Assembly: GCF_003589595.1 (NCBI RefSeq)
Contig: NW_020653854.1
Location: 25,200,168-25,264,167 of the forward strand
DNA from: Hyposmocoma kahamanoa
Taxonomy: Eukaryota; Arthropoda; Insecta; Lepidoptera; Cosmopterigidae
Direction: 5' to 3'
DNA: 64,000 bases
The notes under the pieces were generated by a model. That model made no database searches. It worked only from the letters and a program-made list of their open reading frames with translations, and had not been told where the DNA came from. Position numbers and translations under genes: made by a program. Shown piece by piece: positions 21,449 to 32,330 of this stretch. Each line of letters begins with the position of its first letter. The first letter of the stretch is position 1.

Positions 21449-22397
21449 TGTGATCCACGTTGGGCCAGCATGATAATCTGAAGTGGTACAATCCCTCGCG
21501 AAAAATGATCATCACTAAATTACAGGTTTCTTACCACGTTATTAGTTTATTTTTATTTTCCCGATATTTCGGAACGGTTACACGTTCCATGGTCACGGGT
21601 TGATTGGCCAATGGCAGATGACAGCTTTAAGAGTAGATATATCTGTTTACCTTCTTTCTGCAGATCGAAGGCTAACTTCACTACTGTCACTATTTTTTTC
21701 CGACAAGCCACACTCACTGTATTGACACGCGAAACTGAAGTAGAAGCATTTTTTATATTATTATTGTAAGCACTCAGCAACGGATGCCACATACGGGATA
21801 GCTTAAAACTTTAAAACCATATTCACGATTAAACGTTTGGTACTTTGTGATCTCGATGACTTCTCCTACCAAACGTAATATGTAGTGAGTGACGTTTCGT
21901 TGACAGTACTTGGGGGATATGCGGTTCGATCCAGCGGTTAAGATCTCATTTATGAATAGCCACGATAGCCGTAAAGTCTATGTTGCGAAAAAATCTGTCT
22001 AACGAGGGACGTATTCGTTTTGAAACAGACTTAATATATAATAATAAGATTTCTATTGCGTAGTTTTCTTATTTCAAAGTGTACTTTGGTTTAATTTTTA
22101 GTAACATCGATCTCTCTCCCCTTCCGAAGACTGATAATGTACATTAACCAATCACGATCTGTGATCTCAATGTTCTGCGCTCGCGCTGGGGGAAAGGTCA
22201 CGCGCAGGTACTTATGTCCTGTGTACAAGGCCTTATTCTGTTCGTTTTAATTACCGATATTACTTATTGTTCGAGCGGTATCTTGTTTCTGTTTAAGTTA
22301 ATTAGTGGATTTTCTTTAACATTCATCTAGTTACATAAATATAGGTTATCTACTAAAAGCATGAATGGTGGGTGGTACATAATACTGTGTTGGTTCC
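21449..22397. other. Gene-free stretch
   Basis: No gene. A piece beginning GATCCACGTTGGGCCAGCAT (21451) resembles the conserved tail at 26375. TTCCCGATATTTCGGAACGG near 21560 resembles the F-type GAAACGT inverted motif. Neither can be extended. Confidence 0.4.
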
Positions 22398-22855
22398 AAC
22401 GCTAATGTATGGGTGAGTGTTGCGTGTTGCAGAAGAATCACGAGAGTAGAGTGAATGCAGTTGAAATGAGATCCCTTAGAAGAATATGTGGTGTGCGGCT
22501 GGGTGACAGAATGAAGAATGCTGTGATCCGTGAAAAATGTGGTTTGAAAGAGAATGTAGTGACAAAAATAGACAAGGGTATGCTGAGGTGGTTTGGACAC
22601 ATGGAGCGGATGAATGAATGTAGATTAACGCAAGAAACATATTAGAGCTAACGTAAAAGGAATCATGGGAAGATAACGTCCACAAAGAACATTATGTAAC
22701 CAAATTGAGAGTGTTCTTAAAAAGGCTGGAATGCGTAGTGAGAAGCATAACAGGGCATATATGAAAAGATTGATGAATGTAAGTGAAGCAAGAGAGGTTT
22801 GTAAGGATCGTGCTAAGTGGCGAGCTATAGTTTCTGCCTACCTCAAAGGAATCTA
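22398..22855 (+). pseudogene. LINE 3' coding end (C-terminal domain)
   Basis: C-terminal region of a non-LTR retrotransposon ORF2, downstream of the reverse transcriptase. The frame at 22409 reads ESRVNAVEMRSLRRICGVRL, then MLRWFGHMERMNECRLT. After a frameshift near 22640 it continues with SEAREVCKDRAKWRAIVSAY to a stop near 22855. This EMR-LRW-GH-ER-M order is conserved in many LINE C-termini. The element is 5'-truncated, with no RT core, and its tail is ATATATAAATAATATATATG. Copies of the same family lie at 31610-32100 and 40388-40560 on the minus strand. Confidence 0.85.
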
Positions 22856-23327
22856 AGGGCGCGAATATATAAATAATATATATGTGCAATTTTCAGTTAT
22901 TTCTTTAAATAGAGTAGGTAGTTTTTGTTTGATAAACATACGGAATTGCCATTATCTTTTTTATTTAATTGTCATAGTTACAGTGTACACTGTAATGGTT
23001 ACGAGTAAACAATAGTACACTCGTTCGTGTTTACCCTGATAGTGCATTTCTACCTAAGATCTAGTCATTGAGGAATGCGTACACCTAATTACGCACTCAG
23101 TAAAATCTTATCTAGGCAATGTTACAAGCAGGAATTTCCTTGTTAATTTATCAAAGTAAAACTATAACGCTTCCGGCGAAATAATTTCTGTAATCTTGTT
23201 GTTAAATTATACTACGCATCAGCCATATTTAACTCAGTTGTTGTCTGATAAATTCAATTCATCATTGGGTTATCCAAAAAAATTTTAAAATATCCTGATA
23301 CAAAAAGTGTACTCCAAAAAGACAATA
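22856..23327. other. Gene-free stretch
   Basis: AT-rich. TTACAGTGTACACTGTAATGG at 22979-22999 is a short palindrome. No gene. Confidence 0.4.
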
Positions 23328-23478
23328 AAGTCCCATGTGCCTGTAATTTCACCAGCACCTTTACCCTTCAAAACCGGAATGCAGTAATGTTCACATTACT
23401 GCTTGGCGGCAGGAATAGACTAGATAGCAGTACTTCTTCGGAAGAATTCATTCACAAGAATGCTACTATAATTATCAT
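23328..23478 (+). repeat. RepA copy, 3' half
   Basis: It begins in the middle of the family consensus at GTCCCATGTGCCTGTAATTT and ends ATTCACAAGAATGCTACT. The 5' half is absent. Confidence 0.82.
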
Positions 23479-23512
23479 AACGCTTTGAAATAATTCCATC
23501 TGTTTGGGTTTA

Positions 23513-23716
23513 ACTACCTCCATGAACGGTTACCATGCTGAACTGCCAGGCAGACGAGGTTTGATTCCCGGGTCGTGATAAATATTTGTATGGCCTACAT
23601 TTATTTCTCTCGTCAGTTTGGGTGTTATCCGTGGTTGTCTATGTGTGTCCATGGCATGTGCGATACAGGGTTTCACTAACGCGGGGCAATGATTATGTGC
23701 ATTATTATTATTGTTA
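23513..23716 (+). mobile_element. S1 tRNA-derived SINE with ATT tail
   Basis: A-box region CCATGAACGGTTACCATGC, B box GAGGTTTGATTCCCGGG, the shared body ATTTGTATGGCCTACATTTA and a final ATTATTATTATTG. It is collinear with 7954-8170. It lies 35 bases after a RepA copy. Confidence 0.85.
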
Positions 23717-23929
23717 TCTGTGATGCCACAGACATACGTACGAATAGACAAACTATAGTGAAATAAAAACTTTATACTTAAGGTTATTGTACAGCTTATG
23801 CGTACTTGGTTGACCAAAGACCGTGGTAATAACACGTTTAGCTCTTGCAGTAGTCCCGATCTAAGATGTTTAAATTAAATATTGTAATGACAAATGTATT
23901 CATATGTATGTATATTTACAAAGAGCAAC

Positions 23930-24060
23930 CCCTAGAGTTTCTTGCTCATTCTTCTCAGGGGAATCTGCCTTACGAATGAGCGGTAGTGTTTAATCAGTAT
24001 GACGATTTCAAATGTAATTTACTTACTTGTAAAATTAGATTATTTGACTTCAACTTTGAC
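23930..24060 (+). repeat. Retroposon 3' tail
   Basis: It contains GAGTTTCTTGCTCATTCTTC, TCAGGGGAATCTGCCTTACG and AGATTATTTGACTT, a segment also partly present at 17085-17170. It resembles the 3' untranslated end of a LINE. No coding part remains. Confidence 0.5.
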
Positions 24061-24844
24061 AGACAGACAAAGGTACTCTCCACGTTTTGTGTTGGGAGTT
24101 AAAAAGAAATAGCCATATAATCTTAGTATATTATTATGATACAGCACTGTACCCAGCCCACTTATTTAAGTTATACCATTAGAGAATATCTTTATTTCTT
24201 TATTAATATCTGTTCCTTCTTCTTCGTTTTCTTGTGTTTATATCTTATTTTCGTCAATTCGAATAACTTTTAACTTTTCATTCCCTTTATAGCCTCCATT
24301 ATCACTTTTACCAAATCTATTCAGTGCTTCATATGTATTTCGCCAATTAACGTCTCACAGCCGGGTACGGGTCTTCCCTAAAGCAAGGTCAAAGTTACCA
24401 TCCTTCATGCATTATAAATGATCTTCGAATAAGACAAGCCATTCATTCACGTCACAGTACTGAGAATGAATCACTGATGCAAATCGACAATTCTACGAAC
24501 CAAAACACGACAGACATCGTGGTGTAACGATGAAGTTCAGCCAGTTAAAAAAAGTAATTTGCATAAATAGAGCGAAGAAAACCTCTATGTAGCTTTTTCT
24601 ATAAAACAAGAATAAAATACGAACGAGAAGTTTAAAATATTTTTACAAATAGAAATATAAAAATGTTACTTTCACAAACAACACCAACTGTTTAAAGTTT
24701 TCCTAAAATGTCCTCGGTAATAATCTCCTTGATGAATTAGAAGGCATATTGATGATTTATCCCGCTAGGTGGTGCATGATCACTGGTCTTGTCTGGACTT
24801 ACTCGTACATTACATAAAATAACTGTAACTTTTTCATTGGGAAA
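24061..24844. other. Gene-free stretch
   Basis: No gene or known repeat of this window was recognised. Confidence 0.4.
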
Positions 24845-25330
24845 AAAACACGACCTCAAATTTTGCTTATCGGCTTTTTTCGATTTTCATGGGATCTCCT
24901 CATTAGATTCTGGCTTCTTGGTGACAATTGGACTGTTACGGGCTCCTTTGTATATATTTTGTATATATATGGTTTTTCTGGTTGTCGTGGGGACGGTGAT
25001 TTGTTCATTGTCATGTATTGTATCAAGTGAAAGTCGACTTTTATTTGCGGAAAATATTTTTTTAATTTGTGATATCCAAAACGAACCCGGAACAGACCAA
25101 AAAAGAATTTTCAAAATCGGTCCACAATTGGCGGAGAAATCGGTAAGTAACTGCAAGCCTATAAAATTTGAGGATTTTCCTCAATTTTCATGGGATCTCC
25201 TCATCAGAAATTTTCTTGGTGACAATGGGAACGCCACCAGAGAGCACCCTTTTAAACAAAAAAAGAATTTTCAAAATCGCTTTACAATTGACGGTGAAAA
25301 AATACATAAAGCCAAATACATAACCTACTC
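24845..25330 (+). repeat. Direct-repeat pair, H-related
   Basis: Two diverged units lie in direct orientation. Each contains TTTTCATGGGATCTCCTCAT (24884 and 25185, about 300 bp apart), then CTTGGTGACAAT and AAAAAAGAATTTTCAAAATCG. The first also has an ACGACCTCAAATTTTGCTTA start. The 193-codon ORF through this region arises from the repeat and is not a gene. Confidence 0.65.
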
Positions 25331-25678
25331 CTTTTTTAAGGTTAAAAAGAAGACATTTGTGTATCTGTGAACTAATACGCCTCTGCGTATTATAGTGTAA
25401 TGCCATGTCAAAACAAAGGAGTACGTACACCGTATTTCTATCAAAATGAATAGAAGAAAGTAATTCCTTAAGCAAGCAGGAATGGAGACCATAACCATCT
25501 TCCATGTTATGATCACTTCTAGCTTGATGAGTTTTATGACGAAAGCAGATATAACGGTTAGTTCCATCGAGGAGAAATTTTGACGTTTGGAAGACACAAT
25601 ACACAGACATTTAAACCTTGACCTACGGGGCATTGTCCAGTGGTGCGTCCGATGTATGGCTGTTAGGATAAGAATAGA
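25331..25678. other. Unassigned region with minus-strand ORF
   Basis: A minus-strand ORF (start 25610, about 140 codons) reads SKFLLDGTNRYICFRHKTHQ, then a His/Asp-rich stretch. Its composition is more protein-like than most ORFs here, but its second half runs into the repeat at 24845-25330 and no family is recognised. It could be the edge of a decayed transposase. Confidence 0.25.
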
Positions 25679-25805
25679 GTCGCCGAAGACCTGAGGGAGA
25701 CGAATGTGATTGAATGGTCGGAACCGGCACAAGATCGTAAGAAATGGCGTACTTTTGTGTCGGAGGCAAAGATCCACTTCGGATCGCTGAGCCAGCGAAG
25801 TAAGT
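25679..25805 (+). pseudogene. LINE C-terminal end fragment
   Basis: One open frame reads VAEDLRETNVIEWSEPAQDR, then KKWRTFVSEAKIHFGSLSQR. This matches the extreme C-terminus of RTE-like endonuclease/reverse transcriptase proteins, where a WRTFV.KAK.H.G block ends the protein. Only about 42 codons survive. The upstream sequence does not continue the frame. Confidence 0.7.
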
Positions 25806-26374
25806 ATTATACACAGACAAAGGTTTCAAACTGAAAAAATATGTTTCTTTGTCTTTTATGAGCGGAAAACGTGTCTTTTTTGAAACAATAAAGAAACATT
25901 TTCTCGTAAATTATGTGACTAAGACATCTTGTTAAAATATATTTGCTTAAATACAAAAGCAGATCCTTATGAGTCGATGTAATTTACTCATAATCGAACC
26001 GAGGTCGTTTTTACGCTGGCGTGAGTCATCGGCAGGTAGGTATTACGTATTTCTTTGAAGATAAAGGTAAAACAATCATTAAAATATCGTTATAAGTTTA
26101 TCTTTTTTACGTAGTATTTTAATGATGGATGGTTTTGTTTGTGTCAGTAAATTTATGATTAACTAGAGATTTTGTAGTTAAAAATGAGCACATACAATGA
26201 TACCCACAATGGCATAAGCGGAGTTACGTCAAAAATGTTTATTGTTCCATTGGATACAGAAAAATATAACACACATCGACTTCAATTTTTGGAACTCTAT
26301 CGACAATATTAGTCGAGGTTCGATTTCGTCCGGAAGGAAAGGAAGGAAAATATTGTGATTAAACCTGTACGTCG
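25806..26374. other. Gene-free stretch
   Basis: Nothing recognisable apart from AT-rich sequence. Confidence 0.35.
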
Positions 26375-26510
26375 AAGAATGTTCACAACCCTCAGAAAAC
26401 GTGTGAAGTTTCCAACCCACGTTGGCCCATCGTGGCTGACTATGGCCTAAACCCTCGTCTGCAGAACCGTGCCCACCATTGGGGCGTGTAAATGGGTTAA
26501 TGTCGTCCAG
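26375..26510 (+). repeat. LINE/SINE 3' tail remnant
   Basis: It contains AACCCACGTTGGCCCATCGT, TGGCTGACTATGGCCTAAAC and GGGTTAATGTCG. I recognise this order from the 3' ends of RTE-type LINEs and their SINEs in Lepidoptera. It is a diverged tail with no coding sequence. Confidence 0.55.
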
Positions 26511-26578
26511 GCTTGAATTAAAATCACTTATAAGTGACAGTTGCATAAAAATAACATATGAGGAATGATAAATGCTAG

Positions 26579-27109
26579 CATCGAGTACATAACCAGAAAT
26601 AGAGACGAAATAAGGGCCATCCATCCCTGACAAAGCATCAGGCAAATGGGCTATATGGTATATCACTTTTAAATATCAACTCTAGTTTGCACTGAAATCA
26701 CAAATTAGAAAGCTGAAATAGTACAGCGCCAACAACTGACCTGTGTGTACGTCTCTGTATATTCCAAAAATATTCTGTATTTATTGTAATAAAGACAATA
26801 TCTCTAACTGTGGGGGGCTGTTCCATTCCGTGGTGTGGGAAAAACATCAAAACATGTAATTACAAAACAAACTGAGTCACATTTCATCGGTAATTAAATA
26901 TTAAATATGTAATTTTTCAATTTTCGTCCATTATAACAAAGTTCAAGTTAAACTGGTGAATTTGAAGTGCAACAATTGACGATACCCGTCAATTGTTTCG
27001 AATTCGGGCTGGCCAATTGGAGCGCAGTTGTCACCGTAATGATATGGCAGAATAGTTTTCAAACAAATTAAATGACATTTCGTCTTTATTTCTGGTTATG
27101 TACTCGATG
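26579..27109 (-). mobile_element. M2 hAT-like MITE, minus strand, 531 bp
   Basis: The ends CATCGAGTACATAACCAG and TGGTTATGTACTCGATG are flanked by AATGCTAG (26571-26578) and AATGCTAA (27110-27117), a 7 of 8 match for the target duplication. It is an inverted copy of 6754-7267. The 145-codon ORF overlapping its left end is accidental. Confidence 0.92.
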
Positions 27110-27117
27110 AATGCTAA

Positions 27118-27684
27118 AAAGGAGCAAGTTATGAAACAATTATAGTATAAAGTAGGTACATATCAACTCACATAATGCGGCCATGATCATACAAAGGGCC
27201 TGGTAGCGATGCATCCTGCGAACAAACACGTCATCAACAAAATGATACTTGAATATAAGATTAATGTGAACTTATAGATACAATTTAATCAATAGGTGAT
27301 AAGTTTCGATTTTATTTACATTATGAATGTATCTGCAGGTACATCGAAGTTATCAACTTTATGTACCTACAGTACATGTCTTTGTAATTCACGACTAGCG
27401 GGACAACATGACTTGGTATCATATAAAATATATCAAATATGTAATAAATGCTGCACTCATTTCTTTCATAATTATCTTTTACTTTAGCCTATTCCTATTA
27501 TTAGATCTTTTAGCTGTTATCTGTTTCGATAAGCATATACAAGCTGGCGATTCTACAAAAGATATTGTGTAGTATTGTTATATATAGTTATTTATTTATT
27601 AACGAATTTACAACAACACTAATTTTACCTATTAAATAAAGATTTAAATATGAATTTAGATTTGCATTTGGTATGTTTTTAATA
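27118..27684. other. Gene-free stretch
   Basis: AT-rich. A 63-codon ORF lacks motifs. TGTATCTGCAGGTACATCGAAG and GTACCTACAGTACATG form weak dyads only. Confidence 0.35.
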
Positions 27685-27735
27685 CACTTCCCTGGACGAA
27701 TTCTTTCACAAGGAACTCCAACTCTACTTTGTTTT
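27685..27735 (+). repeat. RepA fragment
   Basis: Only the 3' arm is present: ACTTCCCTGGACGAATTC, then CACAAGGAACTCCAACTCTAC. Confidence 0.65.
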
Positions 27736-28018
27736 CTAGTGTACGTTGATGCCATTTAATATTAAAAATAATCTATGTATAGCCCACAGTAGCACAGATA
27801 CTTAATAAGTACTACGTAACAGTAGCTAGAATAATGTACAGGTTAACGTGTACGTTAAAAATAAAGATAAGAAACTGTTATTTACGATTAATTTATCTTT
27901 TGCTGACTGATATAAGATTATATAATATAATATTAAGGCATAGGTTTATTCATGGCCAGGTCATTATTCTACAAACAGTGAACTGGCCTTGTTTGTGAAG
28001 ATTCTCAATTTGCAGTGT
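27736..28018. other. Gene-free stretch
   Basis: AT-rich; no gene. Confidence 0.35.
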
Positions 28019-28020
28019 TA

Positions 28021-28531
28021 GCATGATAGGGCGCGACTTGCTCAAGAGCGACATAGAGCGCGACATACTACTATTCTCGCATAGAAAATAGCAATTACTC
28101 GTCTGTGCAACAACATTATCGCCCCTAAAGCAAATAAGACATATAGGAATTATTGCGACAAAAATTTTGCTTAAAAATATGAAATTTTATTCATTTATTT
28201 TGGAAGATTTATAGCGAATTTTTAACAATAAATATATTATGTTGAGTAAAGGTGAAAATGCTGATTACAAATCTCCACAAGTAGCACAAAAACGAAAACT
28301 AAGCCCAAATAATAAATTATTAAGTTTTTAGTTAGCAGAAACTTGAACTTATATCGACGATAGTAAGTTGAATCATTTTCGTTATTAACTCGGTGACTTT
28401 TCACGTTCTCTTATTGAATAGATTCTCGACTTTACGACAGCAAAACTGCTTTGAATTTGTTACTTCTCTGTCGAAAAAAGCAATATCCCGCGCTCCTATG
28501 TCGCTCTTGCACAAGTCGCGCCCTGTCGTGC
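28021..28531. mobile_element. TA-flanked MITE with long inverted ends, 511 bp
   Basis: The left end (28021-28065) and right end (28487-28531) are inverted repeats of about 44 bp sharing AGGGCGCGACTTG and CAAGAGCGACATA. They show four or five mismatches and a 1-base indel. A TA lies directly outside each end (28019-28020 and 28532-28533), as for Tc1/mariner-type targets. The AT-rich interior has no coding frame, so the element is non-autonomous. It is a single copy in this window. Confidence 0.8.
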
Positions 28532-28533
28532 TA

Positions 28534-29759
28534 GCTCTACTGGATAAATAGTGAGCTTTGAGGTCGACCTTTTCTTATGTTTTTCCTCCTTCAATGTATA
28601 AAATTGTGTCGTTATTATACTAAAATCCGTTCTACTTGTGCCCTAGTTAGAATACCTAACACGATATTTAACCTGCGAACGTATAAAAATAAGACTTTTT
28701 ATAATCTCCTGATAACAACGTGACTTTACAACGAATTTTTTAAACTCCGGTTTCGATATTTTTGTTTCAATCCAGAATATTTAAAGGAGTAGTAACCCGC
28801 TTAACACTTACATAGGTATTAACTCAAATCCATATCGTTTTTGTATTTAGTACATTAGTGGGTATATTAATTAAGTAAGGAAATTATAAGCCAAATCTTT
28901 CTTGTTACTTTATAATGATGTGTCGACATAAGTAGGGTTACAATCTGGTACAGAACTTGTATTATTCTTAAATCTTGTCAATGTAATTAGATTGTTATCT
29001 GTTTTCTTATCCATATAATAAATAAATAAATAAATATTTTTTTTCTTTACAACAAAAAAACCATGATAGTAGAGTTACTATCATACTTCTTCTGCTATAC
29101 GCCAATGTATAGCCAGTCGGGCTGTGTTATTTATGAATGAATATGATAACCATTGTTGATAATAACATAAACAAGACACTTGTAAGTTTGTACACAGGCT
29201 ATCAAAAGATTGAATAATTTGAAAGATCGATCGTTTACCGGACGTAGACGCCGTAAGTAGAAAAGCAGTCGATGTCGTAGCCGTTATTAATTATAGGTTT
29301 ACTTATAACTTTTGTCCATGGTCTTGAATCAAGTTTAACCATTCTATGCTGTACACATCAAGCGCATTGAGCGTGTTCAGAAAAAATTGTTATCGTATTT
29401 AAACTTTAAATTCTCTAGAACTACTGGGTCACACGTCGAAAACTGCAGACATTATGGACTGTTGACTCTGGAAGACAAAAACAACACTGGAAAAGTTTTG
29501 GGGAGAGCTACCGAGATCATTTCGGTTTACACAGACTGGGACACTATTTTTCAAAGTTTTCGACGGTGGCAAATGCTTTCCGTGCATTGTCAATTAAGTG
29601 TCATTGGTAAGGAGGGCGAGGGAGTTAGCTACGGTGTCTCGAGTTGGAGAATGGACAGGCACTGGCTCAGTCACCTGATCACAGTGGTTACCTTCAATGG
29701 TAGAAAGAATAAGTAGCCGACTTTCGGATCGGTCGTAGTCGACCGACCTTACTTGTGTT
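28534..29759. other. Gene-free stretch
   Basis: No gene is supported over 1.2 kb. (AAAT)n followed by poly-T at about 29018-29045 looks like a retroposon tail. The 109-codon ORF at 29387-29716 has no recognisable domain; its start is unconvincing and it is not called. Confidence 0.4.
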
Positions 29760-29972
29760 TAGTAACAGTAGAACTCCGTAAAAGAGTTGGTTTTTCCGGG
29801 GAAATACTGCCACCTTACCTATTCCAGCTGCCAAGCAATAACGAAAGCATTACTGCGTTCCAGTTTTGTAGGGCAAGGGAGCTGGTTAAATTACAGGCGC
29901 AGTGGCAATGTTGCACAGATCTTTGCGATTTAAAGCTCTCAGTGGCTTTGCAACTGTTATGGACAGGCGCTA
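29760..29972 (-). repeat. RepA copy, minus strand
   Basis: It carries GTAAAAGAGTTGG, TGCCAAGCAATAACG, AAATTACAGGCGCAGTGGCA and TTTAAAGCTCTCAGTGG. The stretch CACATGGGACTTGTCAAC to GTGACG is deleted. Confidence 0.8.
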
Positions 29973-30378
29973 AAAAGATATTGGCTCTCCGGAAAAGAGG
30001 CATCAGAAAAGCGGGCTGGTGGCACTTTTTACCGTGAAAATTACATTATCAGCAGAGTATATTCATGGGAAATATGTAAACATTATTGTGATTGAACCGT
30101 CTCCCGCTTTAAAAAAAGCCAAATGAAATTAGTTTTGAAAAGCTTATGGAGAAAACGATAAAGGTATACTTTGAAACATTGCTACGTAATCGAATAGTAT
30201 ATCAAGTATATGAGTTCATAGTGTAAACTTTTCACAGTAGATATAGAAACAAAACTCCAGTGATTCTTACAAAACCACGTCCTTTATCATCTAATATGTT
30301 TTTCACAGTGGCGGCCGCCTGTCAGCGTTCCGTTGATCATTTTTATGTTGCAAAAAGTATGATGTAGACAAAAATATT
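29973..30378. other. Gene-free stretch
   Basis: Nothing recognised. Confidence 0.35.
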
Positions 30379-30433
30379 ATTGAAACTTTTTTCCGGATTT
30401 AAATCGCGTATATTTGTTTTTTCGAATAAACCA
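30379..30433 (+). repeat. F-family fragment
   Basis: TTTTTTCCGGATTTAAATCG then CGTATATTTGTTTTTTCG and AATAAACC: the outer half of an F copy. Confidence 0.7.
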
Positions 30434-30605
30434 ACGGTTCTAATTTTTTAATTAATTCTACTTCCATTACTAATTATTAATAGGTTAAACTTAATAAAAA
30501 TTCGTATTGTCAAAATAATTTGTAAAATATAACGTAGCGTAAATTGAATTGTTTCTTTGTAAAATTAAAAACAAGGCATTTAATTAATAAATTTTGTAAA
30601 TATAG

Positions 30606-30795
30606 TGAAAAAATAGGGTGGTTTGCATTAATATTAGACATAACTGGTTGATGACTTTATCACCTCAGTCCACCGTGACTATGGAACCTGTAAAAGGCCC
30701 GAAACGTTGGTTTGTTTGAAAAAACAAATATGGGTAAGTACGCGATTTAAATCCGGAAAAACAGTTTCATTTCCTATGTGTAATAATTGCGAAAA
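30606..30795 (-). repeat. F-family repeat, minus strand, long copy
   Basis: From the plus strand it reads AGGGTGGTTTGCATTAATAT, CCTGTAAAAGGCCCGAAACG, TTTGAAAAAACAAATATG and AAATCCGGAAAAACAGTTTC. It includes the extended inner segment also seen at 45120-45165. Confidence 0.82.
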
Positions 30796-30817
30796 TTTTT
30801 TGAAGAGAGACGATACA

Positions 30818-31015
30818 TTTTGAAGAGTTAAGGTTGCTGGTCAAATTACAGGCACATGAGACTTGTGAACTTACGTTTTAAGATGACTGGCGCCGTGGCA
30901 GTGTCCTTGGGATCTTTGCGATTTGAAGCTCTGAGCGTTAATGCTACAGTCATGAACAGGCGTGTCGTTTACCACCAGGCGGAGGACTTGTTCGTTCTGT
31001 CGCTTGGTCGTAAAC
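30818..31015 (-). repeat. RepA copy, minus strand
   Basis: It starts at TTAAGGTTGCTGGTCAAATT. It runs through ACAGGCACATGAGACTTGTG and TGACTGGCGCCGTGGCAGTG to AGGCGTGTCGTTTACCACCA. The AAGCAGTAATG end is missing; it begins abruptly next to an F copy. Confidence 0.82.
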
Positions 31016-31609
31016 TTTTAGTATTTGGTTTTTAAAATATTCAGAACCTAATAGTGTAGATTGAAAGGCTTATGTTTTTTATTCTTTAAACAATAATATT
31101 TAGTTACAAAATAATCTACTTAAGTGTAACAAAATCTCTTCAGAACATCTTTAACGTTCGCAATTCCAACTAGATTTTATACTATAGCCCACAACCAAGC
31201 ATAACTCTAACACAATAGCTCATTTATACCTTGAATATAATCCTGTATATCCCGAGAGCACTTTCGCGTCACAAAACCAGTTTATTCGCGGTTCTAAAAA
31301 TACCGGGGCTAGTAACACTCGCGGCGTGGTGCGTTCAACTTTTGCGTCGCAATCTCTTACTGCACACGTCCGTCCACCGCGACGGCCAACGGCGATGTGA
31401 CATGTTACCGTCTGACCGCCGCCGGCGCAGGGTAAATCATGATTGACTGCGAGTTGATTATTCAGTTCCGGAATCATGACAGTATCATCATCACAAAAAG
31501 GAGTTCGTGACGATGCTCGTGTAACCTTTCTGTCTATAATAATTTTAAAAAGCGTTTCCGCTACCTGTATCGTGTTTTCAATATGGATTACTTTAAGCAC
31601 TGGACATGT
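31016..31609. other. Gene-free; short GC-rich patch
   Basis: 31310-31440 is GC- and CpG-rich (GCGACGGCCAACGGCGATG, CCGCCGCCGGCGCAGGG) within AT-rich DNA. A minus-strand ORF crosses it without a recognisable domain. It could be a regulatory patch or an old LINE 5' region; it cannot be decided here. Confidence 0.3.
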
Positions 31610-32100
31610 GCATAATAACATACATATCATTACGCCTGTTTCCCACCGGGGTAGGCAGAGACTATGGACCTCCACTAGCTACGCTCCTGACAAACCTCCT
31701 TCGCCTCCTCTACTCCCATCAATCTCGTCATACATTTTATTCTTTTATTTATTTATTCTTGATACTTTTAACCTGGCTTTCTTTAAGGACATCCTCAATC
31801 TGATTGTGATCGCCGAGGTCTACCTCTCCCCACGCTTCCATCCACATTCGCTCTATAAATTTGTGCTGTCGATAACATTCATTCTTTCTATATGACCAAA
31901 CCATCGAAGCATCCCTCTCTCTATCCTCACTACATCATCTTTCATACCACAACGCTCTGTTACCTCACAGTTTGGCATTCTATCGTTAAGACTAATACCG
32001 CACATACCGCGCAAAGCTCTCATTTCTATAGCATTCACCTTACTTTCATATTGTTTCTGCCACACCCAACACTCACTACCATACATTAGGGTAAACATTT
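31610..32100 (-). pseudogene. LINE 3' coding end, minus strand
   Basis: The frame 32098-31853 encodes MYGSECWVWQKQYESKVNAI, EMRALRGMCGISLNDRM and GMLRWFGHIERMN, the C-terminal block of a non-LTR retrotransposon ORF2. After frameshifts it ends with a VSAYPGGKQA-like tail near 31640. It is the same family as 22398-22855. The RT and endonuclease parts are missing, as is typical of 5'-truncated LINE copies. Confidence 0.85.
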
Positions 32101-32159
32101 GTGTAATTTATTTGTAAATAAATAATTTGTATTAATATTACAGGATCTGGTAACGAAGT

Positions 32160-32330
32160 TGGGCAGGAAATGTTGCGACGCGTGATTATGACAAATGGAG
32201 TAAAGCGACGATAGTCGAATGGTGGCTATGAAGTGATTGTAGGAACGTGAGACGTGTTGCAGACAAATGGGTAGACGACATCGTCGAAGTCTTCGAAAAG
32301 AGTACAGCAATATAAAATCGTGGTGTAAGC
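32160..32330 (+). pseudogene. Decayed LINE C-terminus (second family)
   Basis: The plus-strand frames give KWSKATIVEWW and then, after a shift, RRVADKWVDDIVEVFEKS. These resemble the DKWSK..TEW...GKR..GRP..RW.DDI block at the end of another LINE family. Frameshifts and stops show it is inactive. It directly abuts the minus-strand LINE end. Confidence 0.55.

Noticed and set aside
24789..25370. 193-codon plus-strand ORF
   Set aside because: It runs through an interspersed direct-repeat pair (TTTTCATGGGATCTCC twice), so the frame is a by-product of repeat sequence.
26229..26666. 145-codon minus-strand ORF
   Set aside because: It overlaps the end of an M2 MITE and a retroposon tail; no domain is seen.
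29387..29716. 109-codon ORF (SRTTGSHVENCRHYGLLTLE)
   Set aside because: The composition is plausible, but there is no recognisable domain, start context or neighbour; it may be a faint LINE trace (the RKVACL-like position) but I could not support it.
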